NCBI RefSeq assembly: GCF_026341515.1
Contig: NZ_JAPEOK010000001.1
Coordinates: 2,480,001 to 2,544,000 of the forward strand
Direction: 5' to 3'
DNA length: 64,000 nucleotides
Origin: Streptomyces sp. NBC_00878
GTDB taxonomy: Bacteria > Actinomycetota > Actinomycetes > Streptomycetales > Streptomycetaceae
Below are positions 8,141 to 16,158 of this stretch, one piece after another; the first letter of the stretch is position 1, and each line of letters opens with the position of its first letter. A program made the translations under genes and the position numbers. The notes under the pieces were generated by a model, which made no database searches, was not told where the DNA came from, and saw only the letters and a list, made by a program, of their open reading frames with translations.

Positions 8141-9538
8141 TCAGAAGGTGGCAGCCGCGCGCTCACGTGCTGTGAGCGGAGGGGCTTCCAGAAGCGGTTT
8201 CTTCCGGCCGAGGTAGACCAGGGCGAGCATGTCGGGCATGAGCAGCCGGGCGGGCGGTTTTTCCATGCTCATCACGTCCAGCAGGATGCGGAGGGCGTGG
8301 GGGTTTCGCGAGCCGGCGTCGACGGCTTTGTCGACGAAGGCGGCGAGGGTCTTTTCGAGCCGGGTGGGGGGCTGGTCGCCGGCACCCGGGTAGAACACGT
8401 CCTGGCCCACGGCCAGGTTCCAGGCATGGTCGACCGGGCGTGCCGCGGCCTTCTGGATGCTCCGGGCTGTGCCGTGTGCGCGCAGGTCCTGCCGTTCCAA
8501 GGTGTGGCGCAGGGCGATGACGCTCTGCGCCGCGGCGCTGAGTCCGTGACCGTAGACGGGGTTGTAGCCGGCGATGGCCTCGCCGAGGACGGCGAAGCCG
8601 TCGGGCCAGCGTGCGGCCTTCTCGTAGTAGCGCCGCTTGTTGGCAGTGCTGCGAGTGGTGACGACGTCGGTTTCGGGCTCGGCGTCGGCGAGGAGCTCGC
8701 CGATGATCGGGTGCGGCAGGGTGAGCGCGAAGGGCACGAACTCCTCGTTCTTGCCGCTGGGCTGCCCGTCACGGGTTCCGGCGAGGGTGACGAGCCAACG
8801 GCCGTCCTCGATGGGGGTGATGATGCCGCCCTTGCCGGGGTTCTGGCGGGGGTCGGCCTGGACGTTGACGATCGGGAAGCTGTCGGCGGTGGTGCCGGGA
8901 GCGCGGTAGATCCGGCTGGCGTAGCCGAACCCGGCGTCGACCCTGCGCTCGGCCACCGAGGGGAGCCCGAGGTTCCGCAGCCAGACGGGGGCGCGGCTGC
9001 CCCGCCCGCCGGCGTCGATGACGAGGTCGGCCGGAAGGGTCACGTCGGTGTGTGCCGAGCGAATGCGGACGCCGGACACGCGTCGGGCGCTGCCTTCCAG
9101 GGATAGCAGTTCGGTCTGCTGACGCAGCGTGATGCGACGGTCTTCGAGGACTCTGGCGCGTATCACGGCGTCGAGGAGATCTCGGCTGCACAGGAGGTTG
9201 GTGTGGTGGGAGTGCGTGAAGCGCCGGAACCACTGGCCCGACGGGGCTTTGGACACCAGGTCGGTCATGATGTGTGCCTTCCGGGCACCGCGGTCGACGA
9301 GGTCGTCGATGATGCCCGGCAGCAGATCCTCGATGGCCTTGACGCCGCCGGACCACAGGACGTGGGCGTGCCGTGCCTGCGGCAGTCCCTTGCGGGGCTG
9401 GGGGGCGTCCGGGAGAAGGTCTCGCTCGATGATCGTGACGTCGGCGTGGTCGGCGAGGACCGAGGCGGCGAGCATGCCCGTCATACCCCCTCCGATGATG
9501 ACGACGCTGCGTCCACCGGCGGACCTTCTGTCGGGCAT
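8141..9538 (-). CDS. FAD-dependent monooxygenase
   Basis: A 465-residue flavoprotein monooxygenase. The FAD-binding Rossmann motif VVIIGGGMTGMLAA lies at residues 12-25. A DAGGRGSRAPVWLRNLG segment follows near residue 180, and the second FAD contact GFAVLGEAIAGYNPVYGHGLSAA occurs near residue 320. The overall pattern is that of the squalene-epoxidase/PHBH-like hydroxylases that use O2 and NAD(P)H. It is the last gene of a minus-strand run with two 7-TM proteins and an ImmA/IrrE-type protein; it starts 21 bp after the preceding gene, behind AGAGAGG. Such a monooxygenase beside MAB_1171c proteins is a recurring actinobacterial arrangement by recall, with no known product. The substrate is unknown. 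Confidence 0.85.
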   Translation of the reverse strand: MPDRRSAGGRSVVIIGGGMTGMLAASVLADHADVTIIERDLLPDAPQPRKGLPQARHAHVLWSGGVKAIEDLLPGIIDDLVDRGARKAHIMTDLVSKAPSGQWFRRFTHSHHTNLLCSRDLLDAVIRARVLEDRRITLRQQTELLSLEGSARRVSGVRIRSAHTDVTLPADLVIDAGGRGSRAPVWLRNLGLPSVAERRVDAGFGYASRIYRAPGTTADSFPIVNVQADPRQNPGKGGIITPIEDGRWLVTLAGTRDGQPSGKNEEFVPFALTLPHPIIGELLADAEPETDVVTTRSTANKRRYYEKAARWPDGFAVLGEAIAGYNPVYGHGLSAAAQSVIALRHTLERQDLRAHGTARSIQKAAARPVDHAWNLAVGQDVFYPGAGDQPPTRLEKTLAAFVDKAVDAGSRNPHALRILLDVMSMEKPPARLLMPDMLALVYLGRKKPLLEAPPLTARERAAATF

Positions 9539-9559
9539 TGGCGTTGGCCCTCTCTTGGT

Positions 9560-10759
9560 TCAGTCATGGCGTACTTCCCGCATGGCAGCCCGTTGGCGGG
9601 CATCGGCGACGACCGGCGAAGACGCGAGGGCCCAGGCCAGGCCCACCATCAAGTGTGGCTGCTTGACGCACTGCAGCAGGCCCACGTTCGAAGGAGAGTC
9701 GGCGCTCGGGTTGGCCGAGGCCCGTATTTTGGCTGCTGCGAGCATGGCCGCCTCGGCCACGATCTCCGCCTCGGCGACGACGACTTGGCTCGCCGTGCCA
9801 CGGTCCGGTGTGGCGGCCTGGGCGCACACGGCAGCGTAGGCGGCCTTGCGGACGTCATTGTCGAGGTGGGGCGAACACAGCAGGACGCCGTCCAGGATCG
9901 TGATCTCCTGCTGGGCAAGGCGGACTGCGGGCGGATCCCACCAGTGGGTCTCGGCGGCCGGTGTCCGCAGGTCGCGCATTTCTGCCCACAGGGGCTTGAG
10001 GAGCCGGTGGCGTCTCCAGTCGCGCAGGTTGGCCGCCATGGACGGGCCGATGCGGGGCAGCGCGAAGCCGGCCGCAACGGTGACGCCCGCGATCGCCACC
10101 AGTGGAGGCGACAGGCTCGTAGAGAGAAAGTCCCAGTCGCGGCTGTTCCAACGGGCGGCGATGGCCGCGTACTTGGCGATCTGGTACGACAGGTCGAACA
10201 TCACGCCGACGACGATGAGCGTCAGGCCCAGGCGTGTCAGGTCGCGTACCTCCCGCAGCCAGCTGAGGCACATGCCCGCGAGGATGACGGTGGCCAGGGT
10301 GTGGGACACCAGGTACAGCAAGATCATTTCGCGCATGTAGGGAGTGGATGCGTAGTACGTGTCCAGGTCCCGGGTCCGCTCGACGGGTACGTCGGCCAGG
10401 CTGAAGAGGGTCACGATGCCGACGATCACCAGTGTGTAGAAGCCCACGACCAGACGTGAGGCACGGCCGGCCTTCTCAGGCTCACCGCCTCGCCAGGCGA
10501 TCATCAGCACGAGATAGCAGGCGCTGAGGGCGGACATGCCGGAGTAGACCAGCGGGGCGCTGAAGTTCGCGATGCCGGTGAGGCCGTTGACGACGCTGAT
10601 GGTGGGCGGTGCGGCCAGCATGCACACCAGGGCGCCGATGAGCAGGAACGCGGTGCTCGCAGCCATCAGCGGGTCACGCCACGATCCCCTCATGGCGGAC
10701 AGCTTGAACACGGCGGTGATCAGAAGGATCACGCCGGGAATGTAGAAGACAAAATCCAT
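9560..10759 (-). CDS. 7-TM protein of the MAB_1171c/DUF6545 type (copy B)
   Basis: A 399-residue membrane protein with seven hydrophobic helices in the first 240 residues and a cytoplasmic alpha-helical tail (the DUF6545-like region, about 245-399). Hallmarks shared with its neighbour at 10889-12196 are APPTI..VN...GIANFSAPLVYS, DLDTYYASTPY and a WRD motif after helix 1. NCBI calls this type 'MAB_1171c family putative transporter', but no transport activity is established to my knowledge. The two paralogues must come from a duplication. A 129-bp gap separates the copies, so this gene may have its own promoter. The tail is rich in alanine, consistent with a coiled or amphipathic helix. Confidence 0.75.
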   Translation of the reverse strand: MDFVFYIPGVILLITAVFKLSAMRGSWRDPLMAASTAFLLIGALVCMLAAPPTISVVNGLTGIANFSAPLVYSGMSALSACYLVLMIAWRGGEPEKAGRASRLVVGFYTLVIVGIVTLFSLADVPVERTRDLDTYYASTPYMREMILLYLVSHTLATVILAGMCLSWLREVRDLTRLGLTLIVVGVMFDLSYQIAKYAAIAARWNSRDWDFLSTSLSPPLVAIAGVTVAAGFALPRIGPSMAANLRDWRRHRLLKPLWAEMRDLRTPAAETHWWDPPAVRLAQQEITILDGVLLCSPHLDNDVRKAAYAAVCAQAATPDRGTASQVVVAEAEIVAEAAMLAAAKIRASANPSADSPSNVGLLQCVKQPHLMVGLAWALASSPVVADARQRAAMREVRHD

Positions 10760-10888
10760 GTCTTCATCAACCTTCGTCCGCGACCGGCAGGCCGCTGGTG
10801 CCGACGGAGCGGTACGGGGCCTGTCTCGACCAGGGCCGCAGCGCCTGACGGGCGCTCAAGTGAGGCTGTGCGGCGGTGCGGACCTCGC

Positions 10889-12196
10889 TCATGTCGGGGA
10901 CGTCTCGCCATCTTCGATTCGGAAGGCGGCAGCGTCCTTGCGAGCTGCCGCGACGATCGGGGAAGTACGCAGTGCGTGTGACACGTCGTCCAGCGCGCCC
11001 CTCACCGCACTGATCTCGGACTGCTCCAGAAGGCCGAGGGACTGGACGAGCTCGCCGCGGTGGGCAGCCAGGACCGCGGCGGCAACGGACACGTCGTCCA
11101 AGGCGTCCCGCACCGCGTTGATCTCGGACCGCCCGGGAAGGCCGAGGGACTGGTCGGGCTTGCCCCGGCGGGCTGCCAGGGCAGCAGCAGCGGCGATCAT
11201 CGCCGCCCGGCCGATGTGGGCGGCCTCAACGGCGGTGTGGCCTGCCGCCCTGGCAGCCGTCTGCGCGTGAGAGCGGACATCGTCATCCAGCCATGGCCGT
11301 ACCCGGCTCAGTCCGTCCTGGATGCCTGTCTCCCGCCGGGTGAGGCGGATGTGGGGCGACGCGTACCACGGGATGGGCCCCGCGAGGGATGTCCGGGGTG
11401 AAGCGCAGCCGAGTTCGCGCCACAGGGGGCCGAGTCGTCGGTAGGTGGTCATGGCCCGCCAGTTCGAGACGAGCCAGGGCCCCACCAGTGGCAGCAGGAA
11501 GCCGAGCGTGGCGCAGGGTGCGGCCGCGGCGGACATGAGGGGGGCGAGCGTCGTGCTGAGGGCGCTCCAGTCCCTCCCCGTCCAACTCGCGGCCACCGCC
11601 GCCAGTTTGAGGCTGCTGAAGGCCAGGTTGAGCAGCCAGCCGACGACGAGAATCCACAGGCCGGCGCGTAGCCACCCCGTGACCTGCAGCGCCCAGCTCC
11701 AGCACAGCGCCGTGGTGACGAGCGCCGCGGTCATGTGGGCGAGCAGGTAGAGCACGATCATCTGGCCGATGAACGGGGTTGTCGCGTAGTAGGTGTCGAA
11801 ATCGGTCCGGCGTTCCAGGGGGGCGTCCCCCAGTGCGAACAAGGCGATCAGCGCGATGATGACCAGCAGGTACCCGGCCTGCCAGCGTCGCGAGACGCGC
11901 TGCACGTACACGGGTGGGCCTCCGCGCCAATGGACGATCAACAGGAGGCAGGAGGCGCTGAAGGCGCTGATGATGCTGTAGACGAGAGGGCTGCTGAAGT
12001 TGGCGATTCCGCTGGCCTTGTTCACGGCGGCGATCGTGGGCGGGGCGGCGAAGAAGAAACCGGCGCTGCCGAGGGTGATCACGAGGCAGACGGATCGTAC
12101 GAGCGGGTCACGCCAGCCGCGCACCAGTCCGGGCAGCTTCACGGCCAGGCCGATCAGCAGTGCCACGGTCGGTATGTAGTAGTCAGAGGAGTCCAC
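10889..12196 (-). CDS. 7-TM protein of the MAB_1171c/DUF6545 type (copy A)
   Basis: A 435-residue membrane protein paralogous to the gene at 9560-10759, with the same seven-helix core (APPTIAAVNKASGIANFSSPLVYS, DFDTYYATTPF) and a longer helical tail. The tail contains a 36-residue segment (...RGKPDQSLGLPGRSEINAVRDALDDVS) repeated once in tandem, from a 108-bp DNA duplication at 10983-11198. The gene starts with GTG 3 bp after the stop codon of the ImmA/IrrE-type gene, so the two are almost certainly co-translated. The membrane location and family are well supported; the function is not known. A role as a sensor or channel controlled by the metalloprotein is conceivable. Confidence 0.75.
   Translation of the reverse strand: MDSSDYYIPTVALLIGLAVKLPGLVRGWRDPLVRSVCLVITLGSAGFFFAAPPTIAAVNKASGIANFSSPLVYSIISAFSASCLLLIVHWRGGPPVYVQRVSRRWQAGYLLVIIALIALFALGDAPLERRTDFDTYYATTPFIGQMIVLYLLAHMTAALVTTALCWSWALQVTGWLRAGLWILVVGWLLNLAFSSLKLAAVAASWTGRDWSALSTTLAPLMSAAAAPCATLGFLLPLVGPWLVSNWRAMTTYRRLGPLWRELGCASPRTSLAGPIPWYASPHIRLTRRETGIQDGLSRVRPWLDDDVRSHAQTAARAAGHTAVEAAHIGRAAMIAAAAALAARRGKPDQSLGLPGRSEINAVRDALDDVSVAAAVLAAHRGELVQSLGLLEQSEISAVRGALDDVSHALRTSPIVAAARKDAAAFRIEDGETSPT
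10983..11198. repeat. 108-bp in-frame tandem duplication inside a gene
   Basis: Two adjacent copies of about 108 bp (10983-11090 and 11091-11198), both beginning ACGTCGTCCA on the plus strand, have diverged by scattered substitutions. They encode two copies of a 36-residue segment in the tail of the 7-TM protein. The paralogue at 9560-10759 has no such duplication. Confidence 0.75.
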
Positions 12197-12199
12197 GGC

Positions 12200-12763
12200 T
12201 CAGGCCTGCGTCCGCCGCTGCCCCAGTGAGGCCCCGATACGGCCGGCGATCTGGCCGCGGTCTGTCGCCTCGCGGTCGGGTTCTCCCTCCAGCCAAACGC
12301 GGAACCGAGTGACCGCGAGCAGGCCGAACCTCTCGGCGTCCGCCTCCTCGCGTCTCTTGAACTCGGTGCGCGCAGCCACCTTCCGTACCGTGTCGGGGAG
12401 TTCGGGGAGATCGGCTCGGGTCGAGAGCATCCGAGTGGCCACCGTCCTGCCTACGGCGTGATTGCCGCAGTCTCCCTTGAGCATGTGCCAGACCTCATGG
12501 AAGAAGATCGCCAGCTGGTGGAGCGGGGTCGCCCGCTTGTCGACCACGATGAGGTCGAACTCGGGCAGGTCGAGCCACAGTCCGCTGGCGGTCTGGTGCG
12601 GGAACGCCTCCATGAGGAGTTGGACCTCGCGGCCCCTCATCTCGCTCACGATCGCGAGCAGCGCCGCGAACAGCTGGTCCGGGTCGGCGGGAACGGGCAG
12701 GCGCAGCCTGTCGGTCAACTGGCCGATCAGGTCCCGCATTTCCTTGGCTTTGCCTGTGCGCAC
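12200..12763 (-). CDS. ImmA/IrrE-type metalloprotein
   Basis: A protein of about 187 residues with the zinc-peptidase signature HEVWHMLKGDCG (HExxH) and a downstream glutamate-rich helix RREEADAERFGLLAV. This matches the ImmA/IrrE (DUF955) family, whose members cleave or unlock a partner XRE repressor after stress. The assigned start is a GTG at 12763 behind GGGGAG; the ATG at 12739 and a GTG at 12775 are alternatives. The XRE partner that normally sits upstream is not visible in the next kilobase. It heads a tightly packed run with two 7-TM paralogues and a monooxygenase. In Streptomyces, similar proteins beside MAB_1171c proteins are often labelled 'toxin component', a label without experimental basis that I know of. 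Confidence 0.75.
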   Translation of the reverse strand: MRTGKAKEMRDLIGQLTDRLRLPVPADPDQLFAALLAIVSEMRGREVQLLMEAFPHQTASGLWLDLPEFDLIVVDKRATPLHQLAIFFHEVWHMLKGDCGNHAVGRTVATRMLSTRADLPELPDTVRKVAARTEFKRREEADAERFGLLAVTRFRVWLEGEPDREATDRGQIAGRIGASLGQRRTQA

Positions 12764-13737
12764 TCTTCTCCCCACGAACTTCGGCGTGGGGCACCGTCGC
12801 ACGGCGTCCGCCGATCCCCACCCTGCCTGCACAACGCCCGGTCGAAGGCGTTCGGTGGTCGTGCCGATGAGTCGGACCCGGCGCACCTTCCACTGGACGC
12901 ATCACCAGCATGGACCGGCACGCCGAACTCGGGAGGCAAATATGTCAAAGGCGCGCTCCTTCGGCCACACCTGGCTCTACGCAGCACCACAAGCCGAGGG
13001 CGGACGAAATACCGATCAACCAGGACATGTACCGATCTGTAACTGGCGCATCCGATGTGCTCGTGAACCATGCCGGCCTGCCCACGGAAAGCCGCCAGTG
13101 ACCGCACCCATCAGAGCGGGCGGGCCGGACAGCACAGCGTTGTGCCTGCGTACGGCCGGTCCGCTCGCGCTCCGTGCAAGTCGGCATGCGGGCAGCCCTG
13201 ACCCCCGCCGCGTACACTCTGCGCCGTTTTGCGCTGCGGGATGGTTTCAATCCAGTCAGTTACCAACTCGCGTTCGTCTTCGGCCGGTTCCGGCGCACGC
13301 AGTCGGCCTGCGTGGATGCCGGCGGACCCCCGGAGCGGGCCGGACGCAGGTCCGCGGACTCCCGGGAGGACGTCCGCTCAGGCCGAGCCCCCGTCACCAC
13401 GTCACGGTCATTGAGTCTCCGACCGGCAGTGTGTGCCAGCGGTTGGCGTAGTCGTCGAAGCGGGACACGATCCGGGCCGAGGAGTTGCACTTCGGCCGGG
13501 CCGCACTGCGATCCGCCCTGGCAGCGAATCCCAGCTCGTTGCCCTGCTCCGCAGGAGTCCGTTTCCTCTCCGCCCCGAAGGACGGAGCATCCACGGAGGT
13601 ATCCGATGAAGAGGCGCCGGGGGCGAGGACGACCGCGGCGCCCGGAGCCCCATCGCGGGTGCGGCGACCGGGCTTCCGTCGCGACGGAGACTCCCCACAG
13701 CTCAGCCTCCCATGTCCCGCCGGGAGAACGCGGTGGC
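12764..13737. other. Gene-poor region with a possible gene remnant
   Basis: About 970 bp hold no convincing complete gene. Two pieces have some coding character. First, 13394 to about 13600 on the minus strand has strong third-position GC and would end a protein with RFDDYANRWHTLPVGDSM, but no start or homology is clear; it may be the tail of a small secreted protein or a relic. Second, the plus-strand ATG at 12953 has GGGAGG six bases upstream, but its frame has poor codon use and reads on without a recognisable fold. A TTGACA occurs on the minus strand near 12950, without a matching -10. The promoter of the ImmA/IrrE run must lie in the left part. Confidence 0.5.
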
Positions 13738-14577
13738 TCACGGTGCCGACTGGATGTCCCCGTGCGTGGACGACGCGATGGTGTCGCGGTGGGCGAAGTC
13801 GCCCGGGGGGATGCCGGGGTGGTGTCCGAGCCGGGCCGACGGCGCCGTGGCCGAGGGGTCGAGGGTGAGCCGGGAGACGATGCGGTAGCGGTCGCCGCGG
13901 TAGATCGAGTGGACGTATTCGACGGGCCGGCCCGTGGTGTCCGAGGTGAGCCGCTCGAAGAGCAGCGCCGGGGACAGCTCGGGCACGTCGAGCAGCTCGG
14001 CCTCGGCCCGCGTAACGACGGTCGGCTCGATCGCCTGGACGGCCTCCTGGACGTGCACGCCGTGCTGTTCGCGCAGGTGCTCGTACAGGTCGCCGTCCTC
14101 CAGTTCCTGGGCGGACAGGGTGGGGACCAGATCGGCCCTGATGTGCAGATGCTCGATGGCCATCGGGGCGCCGTCGACCAGGCGCAGCCGTGCCACGTAC
14201 ACGATCTCGGCCGCGGGTGAGATGCGCAGCTTGCGGCCCACGCGCGCGCCGGCCGGGAAGGTGGTGAACTCCAGCAGGCGGCTCGACCAGGCCCCGGAGG
14301 CCGGCGGCGCCGTCATGGTCCGCTGGGCGGAGACGAGTTCCTGGGTGATCTTCTCGGGTGCGACGAACATGCCGCGGCCGTGTTCCCGTACCAGGAGACC
14401 CGCGGCGACGAGTTCGTCGACCGCCGCGCGCAGGGTCGGGCGGGACACGCCCAGCTCGGCGCACAGGGTGCGCTCGGAGGGGATCGCGTCACCCGGGCGG
14501 TGCGACTCGACGAGGTCGAGGATGAAGTCGCGAGCCCGCTCCCGCTTGAGCACCGCACCTGGTGCGACGTCCTTCAT
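13738..14577 (-). CDS. GntR-family regulator, HutC subfamily (DasR-like)
   Basis: A 279-residue repressor with an N-terminal winged helix (about 11-75, DAIPSERTLCAELGVSRPTLRAAVDELVAAGLL) and a C-terminal UTRA ligand-binding domain (about 95-245). The end, GRPVEYVHSIYRGDRYRIVSRL, closely resembles the corresponding DasR segment, but the N-terminus differs enough that it is a paralogue rather than DasR itself. It is divergent from an amino-sugar import operon. The 277-bp gap contains three ACTGGTC/GACCAGT-type inverted repeats, so it most likely represses both itself and the operon, with release by a phosphorylated or free amino sugar. A C-terminal tail of about 35 residues follows the UTRA domain. 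Confidence 0.88.
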   Translation of the reverse strand: MKDVAPGAVLKRERARDFILDLVESHRPGDAIPSERTLCAELGVSRPTLRAAVDELVAAGLLVREHGRGMFVAPEKITQELVSAQRTMTAPPASGAWSSRLLEFTTFPAGARVGRKLRISPAAEIVYVARLRLVDGAPMAIEHLHIRADLVPTLSAQELEDGDLYEHLREQHGVHVQEAVQAIEPTVVTRAEAELLDVPELSPALLFERLTSDTTGRPVEYVHSIYRGDRYRIVSRLTLDPSATAPSARLGHHPGIPPGDFAHRDTIASSTHGDIQSAP

Positions 14578-14630
14578 TGCTGTGCCCCCATTGCTGTGCC
14601 CCCTCGCGCGCGATGTCAGGTTTACCAGTT

Positions 14631-14641
14631 GACCAGTGGTC
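14631..14641. promoter_or_regulatory. GntR-type palindrome near the regulator gene
   Basis: GACCAGTGGTC is an 11-bp palindrome around a central G, 54 bp upstream of the GntR start. It shares the GGTC/GACC half-site of HutC-subfamily operators and could serve autoregulation. Confidence 0.5.
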
Positions 14642-14758
14642 GCACGCTGCAGCCTTCCTGGTCGGACGAAGTCTAACCGCTGCCGAACGATGATCGCCCA
14701 GGTCCGGACTGGCCTGTGAACCGGAAATCCCGCGAAGTTCAGGGGGTTGACGCCGGCG

Positions 14759-14774
14759 ATTGGTCTATGCCAGT
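14759..14774. promoter_or_regulatory. dre-like site before the sugar-import operon
   Basis: ATTGGTCTATGCCAGT matches the DasR-type consensus ACTGGTCTAGACCAGT at 13 of 16 positions. It lies 81 bp upstream of the lipoprotein start and just downstream of a TTGACG hexamer (14747-14752). The site would suit binding by DasR itself or by the adjacent DasR-like regulator. Confidence 0.5.
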
Positions 14775-14800
14775 TTCATCCCCGCATCAAGAGGTGAGCT

Positions 14801-14821
14801 GTCCAGTGGGCTTCACTGGTC
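14801..14821. promoter_or_regulatory. Second inverted repeat in the operon leader
   Basis: GTCCAGTG and CACTGGTC (7 of 8 pairs) flank a 5-bp spacer, 34 bp before the lipoprotein start. The half-sites match the palindrome at 14631-14641, so the same regulator could bind cooperatively. Confidence 0.45.
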
Positions 14822-14854
14822 AGGTGATGGGGTCATGTCCTCCAGAGGTGAACC

Positions 14855-16123
14855 GTGAAGCTCCGCTTGTTCGCCGGCGTGTCCGTGCTTGTGATGGCCG
14901 CCGGGCTGAGTGCCTGCAGCAGTTCCTCCGACGACTCCGGCGGCAGCTCCGGCGGGAGCACCACCATCGACGTCTGGCTGATGCGCGACAGCGTCTCGGC
15001 CCAGTTCCAGAAGGACTTCGTCAAGGGCTTCGAGACCGCTCACCCGGACATCAAGGTCAAGGTGCAGATCCAGGAGTGGGACGGTATCGGCGAGAAGGTC
15101 ACGGCGGCCCTCGCCAGCAGCGACGCCCCGGACGTGATCGAGACCGGCAACACCCAGGTCGCCCAGTTCGCGCAGAGCGGGGGGCTGCTCGACCTCAGCG
15201 ACAAGGTCGACGAACTCGGGGGCAAGGACTGGCTCAAGGGCCTCGCCGAGCCGGGCGCCTACGAGGGCAAGCAGTACGGCATCCCGTACTACGCCGCCAA
15301 CCGCGTGGTCATCTACCGCACCGACCTCTTCAAGGAGGCGGGTATCGACGCGGCGGCCATCAAGACGCGCGACCAGTGGATCGCCGCCACCAAGAAGCTC
15401 AACTCGGGTGGCACGCAGGGCATTTATCTGCCCGGTCAGATGTGGTACGCCCTCGCGGGCTTCGTCTGGGACGAGGGCGGCGACCTCGCCACCGAGTCGG
15501 GCGGCAAGTGGCAGGGCACCCTCGACACCCCCGAGGCGATCCGCGGCATGGAGTTCTACGAGAAGCTCCAGGCACACGGCAAGGGCCCCAAGGACTCCGA
15601 CGAGGACAGCCCTCCGCAGGCAGACGTCATGGCCAAGGGGAAGGTCGCCCAGGTCATCTCAACTCCCGGCGGCGCCAACGTCGTCATCGAGAACAACCCC
15701 GAACTGAAGGGCAAGCTCGGCTTCTTCCCGATCCCGGGGAAGACCGCCGGGACACCGGGGGCCGTCTTCACCGGCGGTTCCGACCTCGTCATCCCCACCG
15801 CCTCCGGCAAGCAGGACGCGGCCTACACCTTCATCAAGGAACTCACCGGCGACACCTGGCAGAAGAAGCTCGCCGTCGCCATGAGCTACGTCCCGAACAA
15901 GACCACCCTGGCCTCCGCGGTCGCCTCCGACCCGGGCGCCGCGGCCATGGCGGTCGGCGCCGCCGAAGGCCACGCCACGCCCAACACACCCGGCTGGGCA
16001 GCCGTCGAGGCCAAGAACCCGATCAAGGACTACATGACCGCCGTACTCACCGGCGGCGACGCGAAGAAGCAGGCCGCCACGGCGTCCGAGGCCATCACCA
16101 CCGCGTTGAACTCCGGCTCCTGA
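14855..16123 (+). CDS. Sugar ABC transporter substrate-binding lipoprotein
   Basis: A 422-residue family-1 solute-binding lipoprotein. A signal peptide ends in the lipobox LSAC near residue 20, followed by a Ser/Gly linker (SSSSDDSGGSSGGS). The mature domain has typical family features: SDAPDVIETGNTQVAQFAQSG, YGIPYYAANRVVIYRTDLFKEAG, and FTGGSDLVIPTAS near residue 305. The GTG at 14855 follows AGAGGTGA. The gene order GntR, binding protein, two permeases, hexosaminidase is that of the DasABC chitobiose system, so the likely ligand is an N-acetylglucosamine oligosaccharide. The sequence is not close enough to recalled DasA to use that name. It acts on the outer face of the membrane. Confidence 0.88.
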   Translation: MKLRLFAGVSVLVMAAGLSACSSSSDDSGGSSGGSTTIDVWLMRDSVSAQFQKDFVKGFETAHPDIKVKVQIQEWDGIGEKVTAALASSDAPDVIETGNTQVAQFAQSGGLLDLSDKVDELGGKDWLKGLAEPGAYEGKQYGIPYYAANRVVIYRTDLFKEAGIDAAAIKTRDQWIAATKKLNSGGTQGIYLPGQMWYALAGFVWDEGGDLATESGGKWQGTLDTPEAIRGMEFYEKLQAHGKGPKDSDEDSPPQADVMAKGKVAQVISTPGGANVVIENNPELKGKLGFFPIPGKTAGTPGAVFTGGSDLVIPTASGKQDAAYTFIKELTGDTWQKKLAVAMSYVPNKTTLASAVASDPGAAAMAVGAAEGHATPNTPGWAAVEAKNPIKDYMTAVLTGGDAKKQAATASEAITTALNSGS

Positions 16124-16158
16124 ACCGTCACCGTCCACGCTTCGGAAGGAGGAGCGCC

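Noticed and set aside
12953..13200. Plus-strand small gene behind GGGAGG
   Set aside because: The site is good, but the frame has poor third-position GC, many Cys/Trp/Arg and no similarity I recognise. It is mentioned only within the gene-poor region.
14716..16158. Upstream extension of the MalF-type permease frame by 481 codons
   Set aside because: The extension overlaps the binding-protein gene entirely and has shadow-like composition. A clear AAGGAGGAG and GTG start the permease at 16159.
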